A DNA stretch of 64,000 nt, taken from contig JADKJM010000019.1 of assembly GCA_016721005.1 (NCBI GenBank), positions 736,727 through 800,726 of the forward strand. The letters run 5' to 3'. A model generated the notes under the pieces. The model saw only the letters and a list, made by a program, of their open reading frames with translations, was not told the origin of the DNA and did not search any database. Below, piece after piece: positions 1-8,449 of the stretch. The translations under genes were made by a program, and so were the position numbers. Position 1 is the first letter of the stretch. Each line of letters opens with the position of its first letter. Source of the DNA: Flavobacteriales bacterium. GTDB lineage: Bacteria; Bacteroidota; Bacteroidia; Flavobacteriales_F; PHOS-HE28.

Positions 1-2
1 AC

Positions 3-3000
3 TTCGGCAACTTCTTCTACACCGGTGGTTGTCCATCGGCGGAGAGCTGCTTGAATGCACTGAACCTGGCCACACAGTCCAGCCCGTTACCGGGGACCAC
101 CTTCGGCCGCGTGCATGACTTCACGTTCGCATGCGGTACGGCCACGGCGAACACCGCCCCGGATGCCATCTATTATATGGACGTGCCGAACGGCGCCCAG
201 TTCAACATCCGCCAACAGAGCAACACCTACAACTCGCAGCACTATGTCCGGTACGGCGGTGCGTGCCCCGGAACCACCGTGATCGCCTGCGTGGATGATG
301 ATGCTGGTGAGATCGGCTGGGTGAACTGGTCCAACACCACGGGAACGACACAGCGGGTCTGGTGGATCCAGGACGGCTTCGGAACCGGCTCCGGCAACTT
401 CGTGTTGGAGTGGCAGTTGATCACCTGCCCGATCCAACCGGGCAACCCCACCATTGGAACCGGCACGTACACCATCTGCCAGAACACCACGGTACCGGGT
501 GGCCAGGGTTTGAGCGCGTCGTGCGCACCCATAGCTCAGTCCACAAGCAATTCCTTCCCGGGAAGCAATTTCCAGAGCGAAGGCACCACCATCACCACAC
601 GATCCACGCTTGTCATGCCCGCGCTTCCGGCCGGGGCCGTGGTCACCGCCGCGCGGTTGAAGCTCTTCAATGTAGTGGCCAATACGGGCATTTTGGGGTT
701 GGATGGACAGCGCCAGAACATCCGCGTGGCCTTGAATGGTTCGTACATATTGGCTGAAACGCAATTGACCACGGCAACCGGCCCGGGAACAGTGAGCCCG
801 AACCCGGTGATCAACCTGGTCGGATTCCCTGCGGCTGGTGGTACGATCAACCTGCGCACTCGACAAACCGCGGATAACCTGTTCACCACTCCCGACGCCG
901 TTATCGCAAGTGCGTTGATCGAAGTGGACTACACGGTTCCTGCGACGGTCCGATGGTATTCAGCACCGGTCAGTGGCACCTTGCATTACACCGGCCCCTT
1001 GTTCGATCCCGTGGGCCAAGGTGCGGTGAGCAATGCCGCTCCGTCCATCACCCCATTCTATGCGGCCTGCGCTTACAACAGTTGTGAGAGCATCCGTGCG
1101 TCCACCAGCTTCACGGTGAAAGCACCTCCGACCACAGCGACCGTGGGTGGTGCGCAGACGATCTGTGCGCTGGGTGCCACAATTGGGCTTGGTGGCAATA
1201 CACCTACGGTTGGAACCGGCGCATGGAGCATTGTGAGCGGTGGTACCGGAACCTTCAGCAGTATGAGCAACCCGAACGCGACATTCACGCACACGGGTGG
1301 AGCGGGTCCGGTGGTGCTGCGATGGACGATCACGAATGCACCTTGTGCCGCATCGTTCGCGGAGGTCAGCATCACCATCAACCAGAACCCGAGCACGGCG
1401 ACGGTTGGCGGTACACAGACGGTCTGCATACTTGGTACCACTAACGGGCTCGGTGGCAATGCACCGACCATTGGTATCGGTGCATGGAGCGTGCAGAGCG
1501 GAGGATCGGGAAACTTCAGTCCGGATGCCAATGATCCGAACGCAACTTTCACACATGCCACGGGCGCTGGTCCAGTGGTACTTCGTTGGACCATCAGCAA
1601 TGCACCCTGCGCTTCCTCGAACGCGGAGGTGAGCATCACCATCCAACAACCTTCCATCTGGTATGCGGATACGGACGGTGATGGTTTTGGAAGCGGACCA
1701 TCCACCGGCACGGGTTGTACCCCACCCAACGCCGGGGATGTGACCAACGACACGGACAATTGTCCGATGGATCCGAACGCTGGCCAAGCCGATACGGACG
1801 GCGACGGATCGGGTGATGCCTGCGATGTGTGCCCGACCGTGGCCAATGGAACACCGGGAGATGCATGCGATGACGGCGACGCGTTCACTTTCAACGACGT
1901 GCTCGGTGCAAGCCCGAACTGTGGTTGCGCCGGAACAGCATGCACCCAAACGGTGACCATTGAACTGGGAACGGATGGAGGTGGATTGCGTTGGGCTCTG
2001 CACAATGCGGGGAACAGCGCCCTGGTCCAGAGTTCCCCGGGCTACCCGGCATACTACAACCCGCCACCCAGCCCGAACTACACGGAGACCACCTGCCTGC
2101 CGGATGGAGAGTTCTACTTCGTGATGGAGGACCAGGCCTGCAACGGCATTGTGGACGGTGGCTATATCCTGCGAGTGGCTGGTAAGCGCGTGATCGATAA
2201 CCGGAACAACTTCAACTCGGGCTGCACCAGCCAGATCGCGGGCAATACCGGCGTGAGCGTTCCCACGGGCAACGACCGCCTGATCACGGAGAGCTGCGAC
2301 CGCTTGGAACTGCGCCGTGGTGTGGGTCCGAACAACTGCTCGGACAGGCTCACGGCCGACGACACGCCGAACGGCACCAGCGGCAACGTGTACCAGTTCT
2401 GGATCTACGAGCCCAATGGTGGCCTGAGCATCCGCTACCCTGCCAACGGTCCCGGATCCAACCAAGTGAGCATGGCCAACCTGCCATCCTTGGTGGAAGG
2501 AACGATGTACAATGTGCGTGTGCGCACCCGTATCGGTCCGGGCGTATGGCGGGCGTGGGGCAATGCCTGCCGCATGATGATCGATAACGTTGTGGGCCAA
2601 TGCAAGAAGACCTCGCTGTTCGACGACACGAGCAGTCCCAACTGGTCCTGCGGAAGGCCGATCACACTGCCGGTGGGCAACCAAGGCAACAACCAAGGCA
2701 ACAAATTGGTGGCATGGCCGGTGACGCGTTACAACAACAACTGCGTGAACGTGAGTGCCACTAAATACCAGTGGCGCTTCCGGATCCCAGCGGAGAATGT
2801 GGTACTTGTGCGCAACAGCGCCAACTACAGCACCTTCATGGAGAACGCGGCCATCATCCCCACCACATTGCCCAACCCGGGTGGCACCTTCCAGCCTTGC
2901 AAGACCTACGAGGTGGAAGTGCGTGCCAGCTTCGATGGCGGCCAAAACTGGTGCGTGGGTGGTGCTGATCCTTATGGAGACCTGACCCCTTGGGGCAAGG

Positions 3001-3365
3001 TCTGCGAGGTGTACACCCAGGCCTGCTTCCAGCCGGGTGGCAACCAGCACATGGCATCCGATCCTTCAACAGGCTCAGAAGGTGCGGCCATTCGGATGTA
3101 CCCGAACCCGAACCGCGGTGATCAGCTCTTCTTGAGCCTCGACGCCATTGAAGAGGGTGTGAATACGGTGAGTGTGGACATCTATGACACCTTCGGCAAG
3201 CGCGTGAGCGCACGTACGCTACAAGTGCAGTCCCTCGGCTTTGGCTCGGGAGGCTTCATCAACACCGTGCTTGAACTGAACGGCGAACTGGCCACCGGCC
3301 TGTACATGGTGAACATCACCGCAGGAGAAACCACTTACACGGAGCGACTGGTGATCCAGCCGTGA
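3..3365 (+). CDS. T9SS type A sorting domain surface protein, 5' end cut off by window edge
   Basis: The frame is open from the first complete codon at base 3, so the gene begins upstream of the window; an apparent TTG start at 51 is internal. In order the protein shows a pre-peptidase-like beta domain (about 60-430), two tandem PKD-like repeats of about 80 residues (about 1138-1380 and 1396-1640, both beginning TVGG.QT.C and containing GAWS), a run of calcium-binding thrombospondin type-3 motifs (DTDGDG, DNCP, about 1665-1845), Cys-rich beta domains, and a C-terminal sorting domain (MYPNPN motif near 3100 to the stop). That domain directs export through the type IX secretion system to the cell surface. 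Role is likely adhesive or structural; no catalytic domain is visible. Family call is firm, specific function unknown. Confidence 0.88.
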   Translation, partial: FGNFFYTGGCPSAESCLNALNLATQSSPLPGTTFGRVHDFTFACGTATANTAPDAIYYMDVPNGAQFNIRQQSNTYNSQHYVRYGGACPGTTVIACVDDDAGEIGWVNWSNTTGTTQRVWWIQDGFGTGSGNFVLEWQLITCPIQPGNPTIGTGTYTICQNTTVPGGQGLSASCAPIAQSTSNSFPGSNFQSEGTTITTRSTLVMPALPAGAVVTAARLKLFNVVANTGILGLDGQRQNIRVALNGSYILAETQLTTATGPGTVSPNPVINLVGFPAAGGTINLRTRQTADNLFTTPDAVIASALIEVDYTVPATVRWYSAPVSGTLHYTGPLFDPVGQGAVSNAAPSITPFYAACAYNSCESIRASTSFTVKAPPTTATVGGAQTICALGATIGLGGNTPTVGTGAWSIVSGGTGTFSSMSNPNATFTHTGGAGPVVLRWTITNAPCAASFAEVSITINQNPSTATVGGTQTVCILGTTNGLGGNAPTIGIGAWSVQSGGSGNFSPDANDPNATFTHATGAGPVVLRWTISNAPCASSNAEVSITIQQPSIWYADTDGDGFGSGPSTGTGCTPPNAGDVTNDTDNCPMDPNAGQADTDGDGSGDACDVCPTVANGTPGDACDDGDAFTFNDVLGASPNCGCAGTACTQTVTIELGTDGGGLRWALHNAGNSALVQSSPGYPAYYNPPPSPNYTETTCLPDGEFYFVMEDQACNGIVDGGYILRVAGKRVIDNRNNFNSGCTSQIAGNTGVSVPTGNDRLITESCDRLELRRGVGPNNCSDRLTADDTPNGTSGNVYQFWIYEPNGGLSIRYPANGPGSNQVSMANLPSLVEGTMYNVRVRTRIGPGVWRAWGNACRMMIDNVVGQCKKTSLFDDTSSPNWSCGRPITLPVGNQGNNQGNKLVAWPVTRYNNNCVNVSATKYQWRFRIPAENVVLVRNSANYSTFMENAAIIPTTLPNPGGTFQPCKTYEVEVRASFDGGQNWCVGGADPYGDLTPWGKVCEVYTQACFQPGGNQHMASDPSTGSEGAAIRMYPNPNRGDQLFLSLDAIEEGVNTVSVDIYDTFGKRVSARTLQVQSLGFGSGGFINTVLELNGELATGLYMVNITAGETTYTERLVIQP

Positions 3366-3381
3366 GCGCCGAGACTCCAGC

Positions 3382-3420
3382 ACCAAGCCCCGTTCGTCAC
3401 GTTGACGGGCGGGGCTTGGT
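3382..3420 (+). terminator. Long stem-loop downstream of the T9SS gene
   Basis: An 11-base perfect stem (ACCAAGCCCCG at 3382-3392 against 3410-3420) is continued by two G-T pairs and a 5-base inner stem, leaving a 3-base loop at 3400-3402. There is no long T run after it, so it is either a Rho-independent terminator of the T-poor kind or an mRNA 3' end protector. It lies between the surface protein stop and the response regulator start at 3464. Confidence 0.7.
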
Positions 3421-3463
3421 CGTTCGGGTACGCATCGCACCGAACACTCCCGACCTTCGTACC

Positions 3464-4105
3464 ATGTCGGCCGTGCGCATCATCATTGCTGATCCATTGG
3501 AACTCGTGGCCGAGGGTGTGCGCTCTTGGTTGCGTGATGTCCCGGGCTATAAGCTGATGGATCAGGCGCGCACAGGAAGCGAGCTCCTCGAACTCCTGAA
3601 TTCCCATCCATGCGATCTGGTGTTGCTGGAAGTGGCCCTGCCCGGCATGGATGGGATCGACACCATGCGTGCGCTGCACAGTAGTCATCCAACAGTGCGG
3701 GTCCTGGCCTTCTCTGCGTTGACGGATATCGAGTATGTGAACAGTATGCTTATTGAAGGTGCATGGGGATACTATGTGAAGAGTGGTACGAAGGAGGAAC
3801 TGGTCGCTGCCATACGTGAGGTGATGCGGGGACGCAATTACCTCAGCCCCGAAGCGCAACGCAGCGTGGATCAGGGCTACGCGTACACGGCCAAGCGGCC
3901 GGATGGGGAGTACATCGGACTCACGTTACGGGAGCGGGAGATCATCCGCATGATCGCCTTGGAGCGCACGAACAGCGAGATCGGCACTGCGCTGAACATC
4001 TCCGAGGCCACGGTGAAGTCCCATCGCAAGCGGCTCATGACCAAGTTGAATGTGCGGAGTATCGCTGGTCTGGTGAAGTACGCCGTGGACCGTCGTTGGG
4101 CGTGA
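3464..4105 (+). CDS. LuxR/NarL-type response regulator with Glu at the phospho-acceptor position
   Basis: 213 residues. An N-terminal receiver domain (about 1-120) is followed by a LuxR-type helix-turn-helix (about 152-208, LTLREREI and ATVKSHRKRL), so it should bind DNA and regulate transcription. The ATG at 3464 is chosen because the receiver begins at once (AVRIIIAD); an in-frame GTG at 3362 would add 34 residues without homology and overlap the previous stop. In the receiver, the usual LLDxxMPGMDG is LLEVALPGMDG: codon GAA puts Glu at residue 56 where Asp is normally phosphorylated, and the N-terminal acidic pair is reduced to one Asp (D10). The conserved Lys (K106) remains. Glu often mimics phospho-Asp, so this may be a constitutively active or phosphorylation-independent regulator. 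No histidine kinase is adjacent. Confidence 0.9.
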   Translation: MSAVRIIIADPLELVAEGVRSWLRDVPGYKLMDQARTGSELLELLNSHPCDLVLLEVALPGMDGIDTMRALHSSHPTVRVLAFSALTDIEYVNSMLIEGAWGYYVKSGTKEELVAAIREVMRGRNYLSPEAQRSVDQGYAYTAKRPDGEYIGLTLREREIIRMIALERTNSEIGTALNISEATVKSHRKRLMTKLNVRSIAGLVKYAVDRRWA

Positions 4106-4222
4106 TCGCGTCGTAGGAATGTTGCCGTGAAAGCGACCCCGCAGCTCGTTCGGGCGGGACCGAAAAATCATCCTTTGTGGGTATTGCGGATCGCTCTTCA
4201 TGTGATGACTTTTGAGGTGTAT

Positions 4223-4747
4223 ATGAAACACCTCACTGTCATGATCAAGCGCATCACCATCAGACCCGAGGCCGTGTTGCTAGCAGCCGCCCTCGCGCTT
4301 CTTGCACTTACCGCTTTGTCAGCACCGGCTACCACGCGAGATGAGGTGGTACTTACCGGCTGGTTGCAAGTGGAGGACCACAATGCAGCGGATATCGTGC
4401 TCTCTGCGGAGGTGAATGACAACTGCCTCTATGCCGAGGTGGAGGGCAGTGGCCGTTTCAGCCTTTCGGTGCCTGCGGGTTCGAGGGTGGTTCTCACCTT
4501 CAGCAAGCCGGGCCACCTGACCAAGGAAGTGGTGGTGGATACCCGCAATGCCCTCGCCACCCCCCAAGCGGAGCGCACCAACCGCAAGGTGAGGTTCGAC
4601 GTGGTATTGGAACCCGTAAGGAAGCGACCCGGATGCAAGTATGATGGCCCCGTGGGTTCGCTCGCCTTCGTGAATGGTAGTGGAACCATGAAAGTGAAGC
4701 ACACTTTCTCGGTCGTGGCGGATCAAGCCATCCGGGCGGAGGACTGA
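4223..4747 (+). CDS. Hypothetical protein with N-terminal membrane segment
   Basis: 174 residues from the ATG at 4223 (a GTG at 4127 in the same frame would add 32 residues). Residues about 14-36 are a hydrophobic stretch rich in Ala and Leu that serves as a signal peptide or membrane anchor. The rest looks like a small beta-sandwich: GWLQVEDHN, GSGRFSLSVPAGSRVVLTF and KPGHLTKEVVVDT resemble the carboxypeptidase-regulatory-like fold found in many Bacteroidota envelope proteins, where a value is 'remodelled' by a Ser/Gly-rich strand. That comparison is by eye only. It stands alone between the regulator and the DUF5679 gene. No enzymatic motif is visible. Confidence 0.65.
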   Translation: MKHLTVMIKRITIRPEAVLLAAALALLALTALSAPATTRDEVVLTGWLQVEDHNAADIVLSAEVNDNCLYAEVEGSGRFSLSVPAGSRVVLTFSKPGHLTKEVVVDTRNALATPQAERTNRKVRFDVVLEPVRKRPGCKYDGPVGSLAFVNGSGTMKVKHTFSVVADQAIRAED

Positions 4748-5104
4748 ACTCCGGGGTCGGATCATGCCCCCTGCCCACATGTGAATGTCATCGCTGTTGA
4801 AGTGGGAACTCGGACCCGGGAGTCCGGTGCCGGATAATTTCAACCAGTATCGGGGCCATGGAACACAGGGTTTTGAGGAAGAACTTCGCGCTCGGAACAG
4901 GGCGATGCTCCAGCACGTAAGTGCTTGGGCGAAAGGTTATGACCACCATCCCGGAAGGGCACCGTTCAGGCGGGAGCGTCATGGTCGGTGTCCGATCCAA
5001 GGCGGAACAAGGCGCAAGGACTGTTGATAACCCGTTTGGCACCCAGGAACGCCGTTGTGCCCAGGCGGGTACCTTGCCACAACGTTGAACTAAAACCGAA
5101 CACC
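4748..5104. other. Intergenic stretch without a recognisable gene
   Basis: Short open frames exist on both strands (for example 4785-5027) but none has recognisable motifs or a convincing start. No hairpin followed by T residues and no clear promoter was seen. It presumably holds the promoter of the small gene at 5105. Confidence 0.5.
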
Positions 5105-5260
5105 ATGCCAGCTGTAGAAGGTTACTGCGTGAAGTGCAAGTCGAAGCGCGATATGAAGGATGCCAAGGAAGTGGAGATGGCCAATGGCCGCAAGGCCATG
5201 AAAGGAACATGCTCCGTGTGCGGCACGGGTATGTTCAAGATCCTGGGCAACAAGAAGTAG
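5105..5260 (+). CDS. DUF5679-type small zinc-ribbon-like protein
   Basis: 51 residues starting MPAVEGYCVKCKSKRDM. Two CxxC pairs (YCVKCK near the N-terminus and CSVCGTGM near the C-terminus) frame a short basic segment, the pattern of a treble-clef or rubredoxin-like zinc site. I recognise it as the small DUF5679 family, whose function is not established. The length matches the family, and the ATG at 5105 is the only start that begins directly before the conserved EGYCVKC. It is a stand-alone gene between two unrelated genes. High Lys content suggests a nucleic-acid-associated role, which is inference. Confidence 0.85.
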   Translation: MPAVEGYCVKCKSKRDMKDAKEVEMANGRKAMKGTCSVCGTGMFKILGNKK

Positions 5261-5333
5261 TCCGAGGCACCCCGTCAACAGCCCGCGTTTCACGGAAGGG
5301 AACGCAGCAATGGCCTGTGCTCAGAAGCGCGGG

Positions 5334-5341
5334 TACCTTTG
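5334..5341 (+). promoter_or_regulatory. Candidate -7 element for cysQ
   Basis: TACCTTTG matches the Bacteroidota TAnnTTTG element exactly. It ends 5 bases before the cysQ ATG, which implies an almost leaderless transcript if used. No clear -33 TTTG was seen at the expected distance. Confidence 0.4.
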
Positions 5342-5346
5342 CGCAC

Positions 5347-6180
5347 ATGCAAAAGGAACTTGCCGGGCTGGTCCAGGTGGCGATCAAAGCCGCCTTCGCT
5401 GCCGGGCGGGAGATCCTGGCCGTCTATGGCACCGACTTCACCACTGAGCAGAAAGCCGACAAAAGCCCGCTCACTGAAGCGGACAAGCGTGCGCACGGTG
5501 TGATCACGGCCATCCTCGAACGTACTGGTCTGCCGGTGTTGAGTGAGGAAGGCAAGACTATCGCACCTGCGGACCGCCAAGGCTGGCAGCGCTACTGGTT
5601 GGTCGACCCTCTGGATGGCACCAAGGAATTCATCAAGCGCAACGGCGAATTCACGGTGAACATCGCACTGATGGAGCGTGATGCCTTACCGGCCGGTCCC
5701 CTCGGCATGGCTCGACCGATCGCTGGCGTGTTGTACGTCCCGGTGAAGGACACGCTCTACTTCGCTTGGCAAGGCGGTGGGGCGTATCGACTTCAAGAAG
5801 CCGGAACCCATGTTGCGGCCGATGCGTATGAGCGGGCCTCCATGAGTGAACGACTGCCACTGAAACACGACCGATCGGTGTACACCGTCGTGGCCAGTCG
5901 CTCGCATCCCAGCCCGGAGACCGAGGCGTACATCCAGAAGATGGAAGCCGAGCATGGCGAAGTGGCCCTGACCAGCATGGGCAGCGCGCTGAAGATCTGC
6001 TTGGTGGCCGAAGGCGCGGCCGATGCGTACCCACGTTATGCGCCGACCATGGAGTGGGATACTGCTGCCGGTCACGCTATCGTGAACGAATCCGGCATGC
6101 GCTTGATCGACATCACCACCAACGCTCCGATGCGTTACAACAAGAACCAATTGGTGAACAACTGGTTCATCGTCCACTAA
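5347..6180 (+). CDS. cysQ: 3'(2'),5'-bisphosphate nucleotidase CysQ
   Basis: 277 residues, normal length for the family. It hydrolyses 3'-phosphoadenosine 5'-phosphate to AMP, clearing the by-product of sulfate assimilation and sulfotransferase reactions. The inositol-monophosphatase fold signature is complete: metal ligands in LSEEGK (E67, E68), DPLDGTKEF (D87, D90) and the C-terminal MEWDTAAGHAIV. The ATG at 5347 is preceded by a promoter-like TACCTTTG; upstream in-frame sequence has no homology. It is 56 bases ahead of gmd, in the same direction, so it may head the sugar-nucleotide block, or it may simply adjoin it. Confidence 0.95.
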   Translation: MQKELAGLVQVAIKAAFAAGREILAVYGTDFTTEQKADKSPLTEADKRAHGVITAILERTGLPVLSEEGKTIAPADRQGWQRYWLVDPLDGTKEFIKRNGEFTVNIALMERDALPAGPLGMARPIAGVLYVPVKDTLYFAWQGGGAYRLQEAGTHVAADAYERASMSERLPLKHDRSVYTVVASRSHPSPETEAYIQKMEAEHGEVALTSMGSALKICLVAEGAADAYPRYAPTMEWDTAAGHAIVNESGMRLIDITTNAPMRYNKNQLVNNWFIVH

Positions 6181-6236
6181 GAAGGCGCGATGCACCCCGG
6201 AGCCACATCCGGGGATCGCCCGATACACAACACCCT

Positions 6237-7358
6237 ATGGCAAAGAAGAAAGGAACAGCGAAGAGCGGGAAGCGGAAGGTCGCGTTGATCACCGGGGTCA
6301 CCGGGCAGGATGGTGCCTACCTCAGCGAATTGCTGCTGAACAAGGGCTACGAAGTGCATGGCGTAAAGCGCCGCAGTTCGTTGTTCAACACCGATCGCAT
6401 CGATCACCTCTACCACGACATGCATGAGAAGGGTCGTCCCTTCCACCTGCACTATGGCGACCTTACCGACAGCGTCAATTGCCTGCGGCTTGTGAAGGAG
6501 ATCCAGCCCGACGAGATCTACAACCTGGCGGCTATGAGCCATGTGGCCGTGAGCTTCGAATTACCGGAGTACACCGCGAATGCCGATGGCATTGGAACCC
6601 TCCGGTTCCTGGAAGCGATCCGGATCCTCGGCTTGGAGAAGAAAACGCGCTTCTACCAAGCGAGCACCAGTGAATTGTATGGCGGCGTGTTGCCGCACGC
6701 GCAGAACGAGGAGACGCCGTTCTACCCGAAGAGTCCTTACGGCGTGGCCAAGCTTTACGGCTTCTGGATCACCAAGAACTATCGCGAGAGCTACAACATG
6801 TTCGCGTGCAATGGCATCCTCTTCAACCACGAGAGCCCATTGCGCGGTGAGACCTTCGTGACGCGCAAGATCACGCGCGCCGTGGCCAAGATCAAGCTCG
6901 GCCTGCAGCAGACGCTTTACCTCGGTAACCTCGACGCCAAGCGCGATTGGGGCCATGCCAAGGATTATGTGGAAGGCATGTGGTTGATGCTACAGGCCGA
7001 CAAGCCCGATGACTTCGTGCTCGCCACCGGCAAGACCTACACCGTGCGCCACTTCATCGATCTGGCGTTCGGCGAAGTCGGCATCAAGCTCGAATGGAAA
7101 GGGAAGGGTGTGAACGAAAAGGGCATCGACAAGAAGACCGGCAAGACGCTCGTTGCCATCGACAAGCGCTATTACCGCCCCGCGGAAGTGGACCACTTGG
7201 AAGGCGACCCGCGCAAGGCGCAGCGCGTGCTGGGTTGGAAACACAAGTACGACCTGAAGGCGCTGGTGAAGGAAATGGTGGCCAGCGATGTGGAACTCTT
7301 CAAGCGCGATGTATACCTGAAGAAGGGAGGACACAAGATCCTGCACGAGCAGGAGTGA
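6237..7358 (+). CDS. gmd: GDP-mannose 4,6-dehydratase
   Basis: 373 residues. It converts GDP-D-mannose to GDP-4-keto-6-deoxymannose, first step of GDP-L-fucose synthesis. After a Lys-rich N-terminal tail of about 13 residues comes the Rossmann NADP motif ITGVTGQDGAYL, then the catalytic STSELYG and SPYGVAK (Tyr-x-x-x-Lys), and the C-terminal YYRPAEVDHLEGDPRKA typical of Gmd. fcl follows 58 bases downstream and encodes the next enzyme. Product GDP-fucose or a related 6-deoxyhexose probably feeds the capsule or LPS made with the genes further downstream. Confidence 0.97.
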   Translation: MAKKKGTAKSGKRKVALITGVTGQDGAYLSELLLNKGYEVHGVKRRSSLFNTDRIDHLYHDMHEKGRPFHLHYGDLTDSVNCLRLVKEIQPDEIYNLAAMSHVAVSFELPEYTANADGIGTLRFLEAIRILGLEKKTRFYQASTSELYGGVLPHAQNEETPFYPKSPYGVAKLYGFWITKNYRESYNMFACNGILFNHESPLRGETFVTRKITRAVAKIKLGLQQTLYLGNLDAKRDWGHAKDYVEGMWLMLQADKPDDFVLATGKTYTVRHFIDLAFGEVGIKLEWKGKGVNEKGIDKKTGKTLVAIDKRYYRPAEVDHLEGDPRKAQRVLGWKHKYDLKALVKEMVASDVELFKRDVYLKKGGHKILHEQE

Positions 7359-7374
7359 TCGCTGACGCGATCAC
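7355..7374 (+). terminator. Stem-loop over the gmd stop codon
   Basis: An 8-base perfect inverted repeat, GTGATCGC at 7355-7362 and GCGATCAC at 7367-7374, with a 4-base loop. It contains the gmd TGA stop. No T run follows, so attenuation rather than full termination is likelier, if it acts at all. Confidence 0.35.
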
Positions 7375-7382
7375 TCGGGTAA

Positions 7383-7402
7383 GGGCGGGAAATTTCCCGC
7401 CC
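7383..7402. repeat. Perfect 20-base palindrome ahead of fcl
   Basis: GGGCGGGAAATTTCCCGCCC reads the same on both strands with no spacer and ends 14 bases before the fcl ATG at 7417. A perfect two-fold symmetric site could be an operator for a dimeric regulator, or one copy of a dispersed palindromic repeat. I saw no second copy in this window. Confidence 0.55.
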
Positions 7403-7416
7403 CAACAACGGATAGA

Positions 7417-8355
7417 ATGAACAAGCAAGACAAGATCTACATCGCAGGCCACCGCGGCATGGTGGGCTCGGCCATCGTGCGCCGTTTGCAAAAGGATGGC
7501 TTCACGAACATCATCACACGCACCAGCAAGGAACTCGACCTGAAGGAACAAGTTGCCGTTCGCGACTTCTTCAAGAGCGAGAAGCCCGACGTGGTGGTGC
7601 TGGCTGCAGCCAAGGTGGGTGGCATCCACGCGAACAATGTCTACCGTGCACAATTCCTGTACGAGAACCTGATGATCGAAAGCAACGTGATCCATTCCGC
7701 TTATGAGAACGGAGTGAAGAAGCTGCTCTTCCTCGGTTCATCCTGCATCTACCCGAAGCTCGCACCGCAACCGTTGAAGGAGGAAAGCCTGCTCACCGGC
7801 CTGCTGGAACAGACCAACGAGCCTTATGCCATCGCCAAGATCGCGGGGATCAAATTGGCCGAGAGCTACCGTCGGCAGTACGGTGCGAACTTCATCAGCG
7901 CCATGCCCACCAATCTCTACGGGCCCAACGATAACTACGACCTGAACAACAGCCACGTGCTGCCTGCACTGATCCGCAAGTTCCACACGGCGAAGATCTC
8001 CGGAGCAGATCAGGTGGAAGTGTGGGGCACCGGCTCGCCCATGCGCGAATTCCTTCATGTGGATGACCTCGCCGACGCCTGCTTCTTTCTCTTGCAGAAC
8101 TACGATGAGGAGATGTTCGTGAACATCGGTACGGGCGAGGACCTCACCATCAAGGCGCTGGCGGAAATGATCAAGGAGATCGTGGGCTACACCGGTGAAC
8201 TGAAGTGGAACACCGACAAACCGGACGGCACCCCGCGCAAGCTCATGGATGTGTCACGCTTGCACAACCTGGGTTGGAAGCACCGCATCGGTTTGCGCGA
8301 AGGCATCACGGCCGTGTACGCGGAGTTCGCGAAGAGCGAATTGGCGAAGGCCTGA
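7417..8355 (+). CDS. fcl: GDP-L-fucose synthase (GDP-4-keto-6-deoxymannose epimerase/reductase)
   Basis: 312 residues, normal for the family. It epimerises and reduces the Gmd product to GDP-L-fucose using NADPH. The N-terminal AGHRGMVGSAIVRRL is the Fcl-type Rossmann motif, LGSSCIYPK carries the catalytic Ser/Cys region and EPYAIAKIAG holds Tyr-x-x-x-Lys. HVLPALIRKFH and GSPMREFLHVDDLA are also family signatures. It is directly downstream of gmd with two palindromes in the 58-base gap. The pair supplies GDP-fucose for surface polysaccharide. Confidence 0.97.
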   Translation: MNKQDKIYIAGHRGMVGSAIVRRLQKDGFTNIITRTSKELDLKEQVAVRDFFKSEKPDVVVLAAAKVGGIHANNVYRAQFLYENLMIESNVIHSAYENGVKKLLFLGSSCIYPKLAPQPLKEESLLTGLLEQTNEPYAIAKIAGIKLAESYRRQYGANFISAMPTNLYGPNDNYDLNNSHVLPALIRKFHTAKISGADQVEVWGTGSPMREFLHVDDLADACFFLLQNYDEEMFVNIGTGEDLTIKALAEMIKEIVGYTGELKWNTDKPDGTPRKLMDVSRLHNLGWKHRIGLREGITAVYAEFAKSELAKA

Positions 8356-8449
8356 GCGCTCCGTCTTTTTCGGTAGGCACTCGTCGAAAGCCACCGACCG
8401 CGATCACCGGCTTGGTGCGCTCCACCTACCTTCCCGCCGGTTTCCGCAC

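Noticed and set aside
51..53. TTG at 51 as the true start of the first T9SS gene
   Set aside because: The frame is open through to the left edge and upstream codons read as continuing protein (NFFYTGGCPSAESC), so the gene begins before the window.
960..3050. A 696-codon open frame on the minus strand opposite the first T9SS gene
   Set aside because: It is the mirror of a GC-rich, Thr/Gly/Asn-rich coding strand; its translation is rich in Val, His, Arg and Ala without any motif, while the plus strand has clear domains.
4785..5027. Open frame of 80 codons in the gap before the DUF5679 gene
   Set aside because: Arg/Gly/His-rich translation without similarity or a credible start; overlapping frames exist on the other strand.
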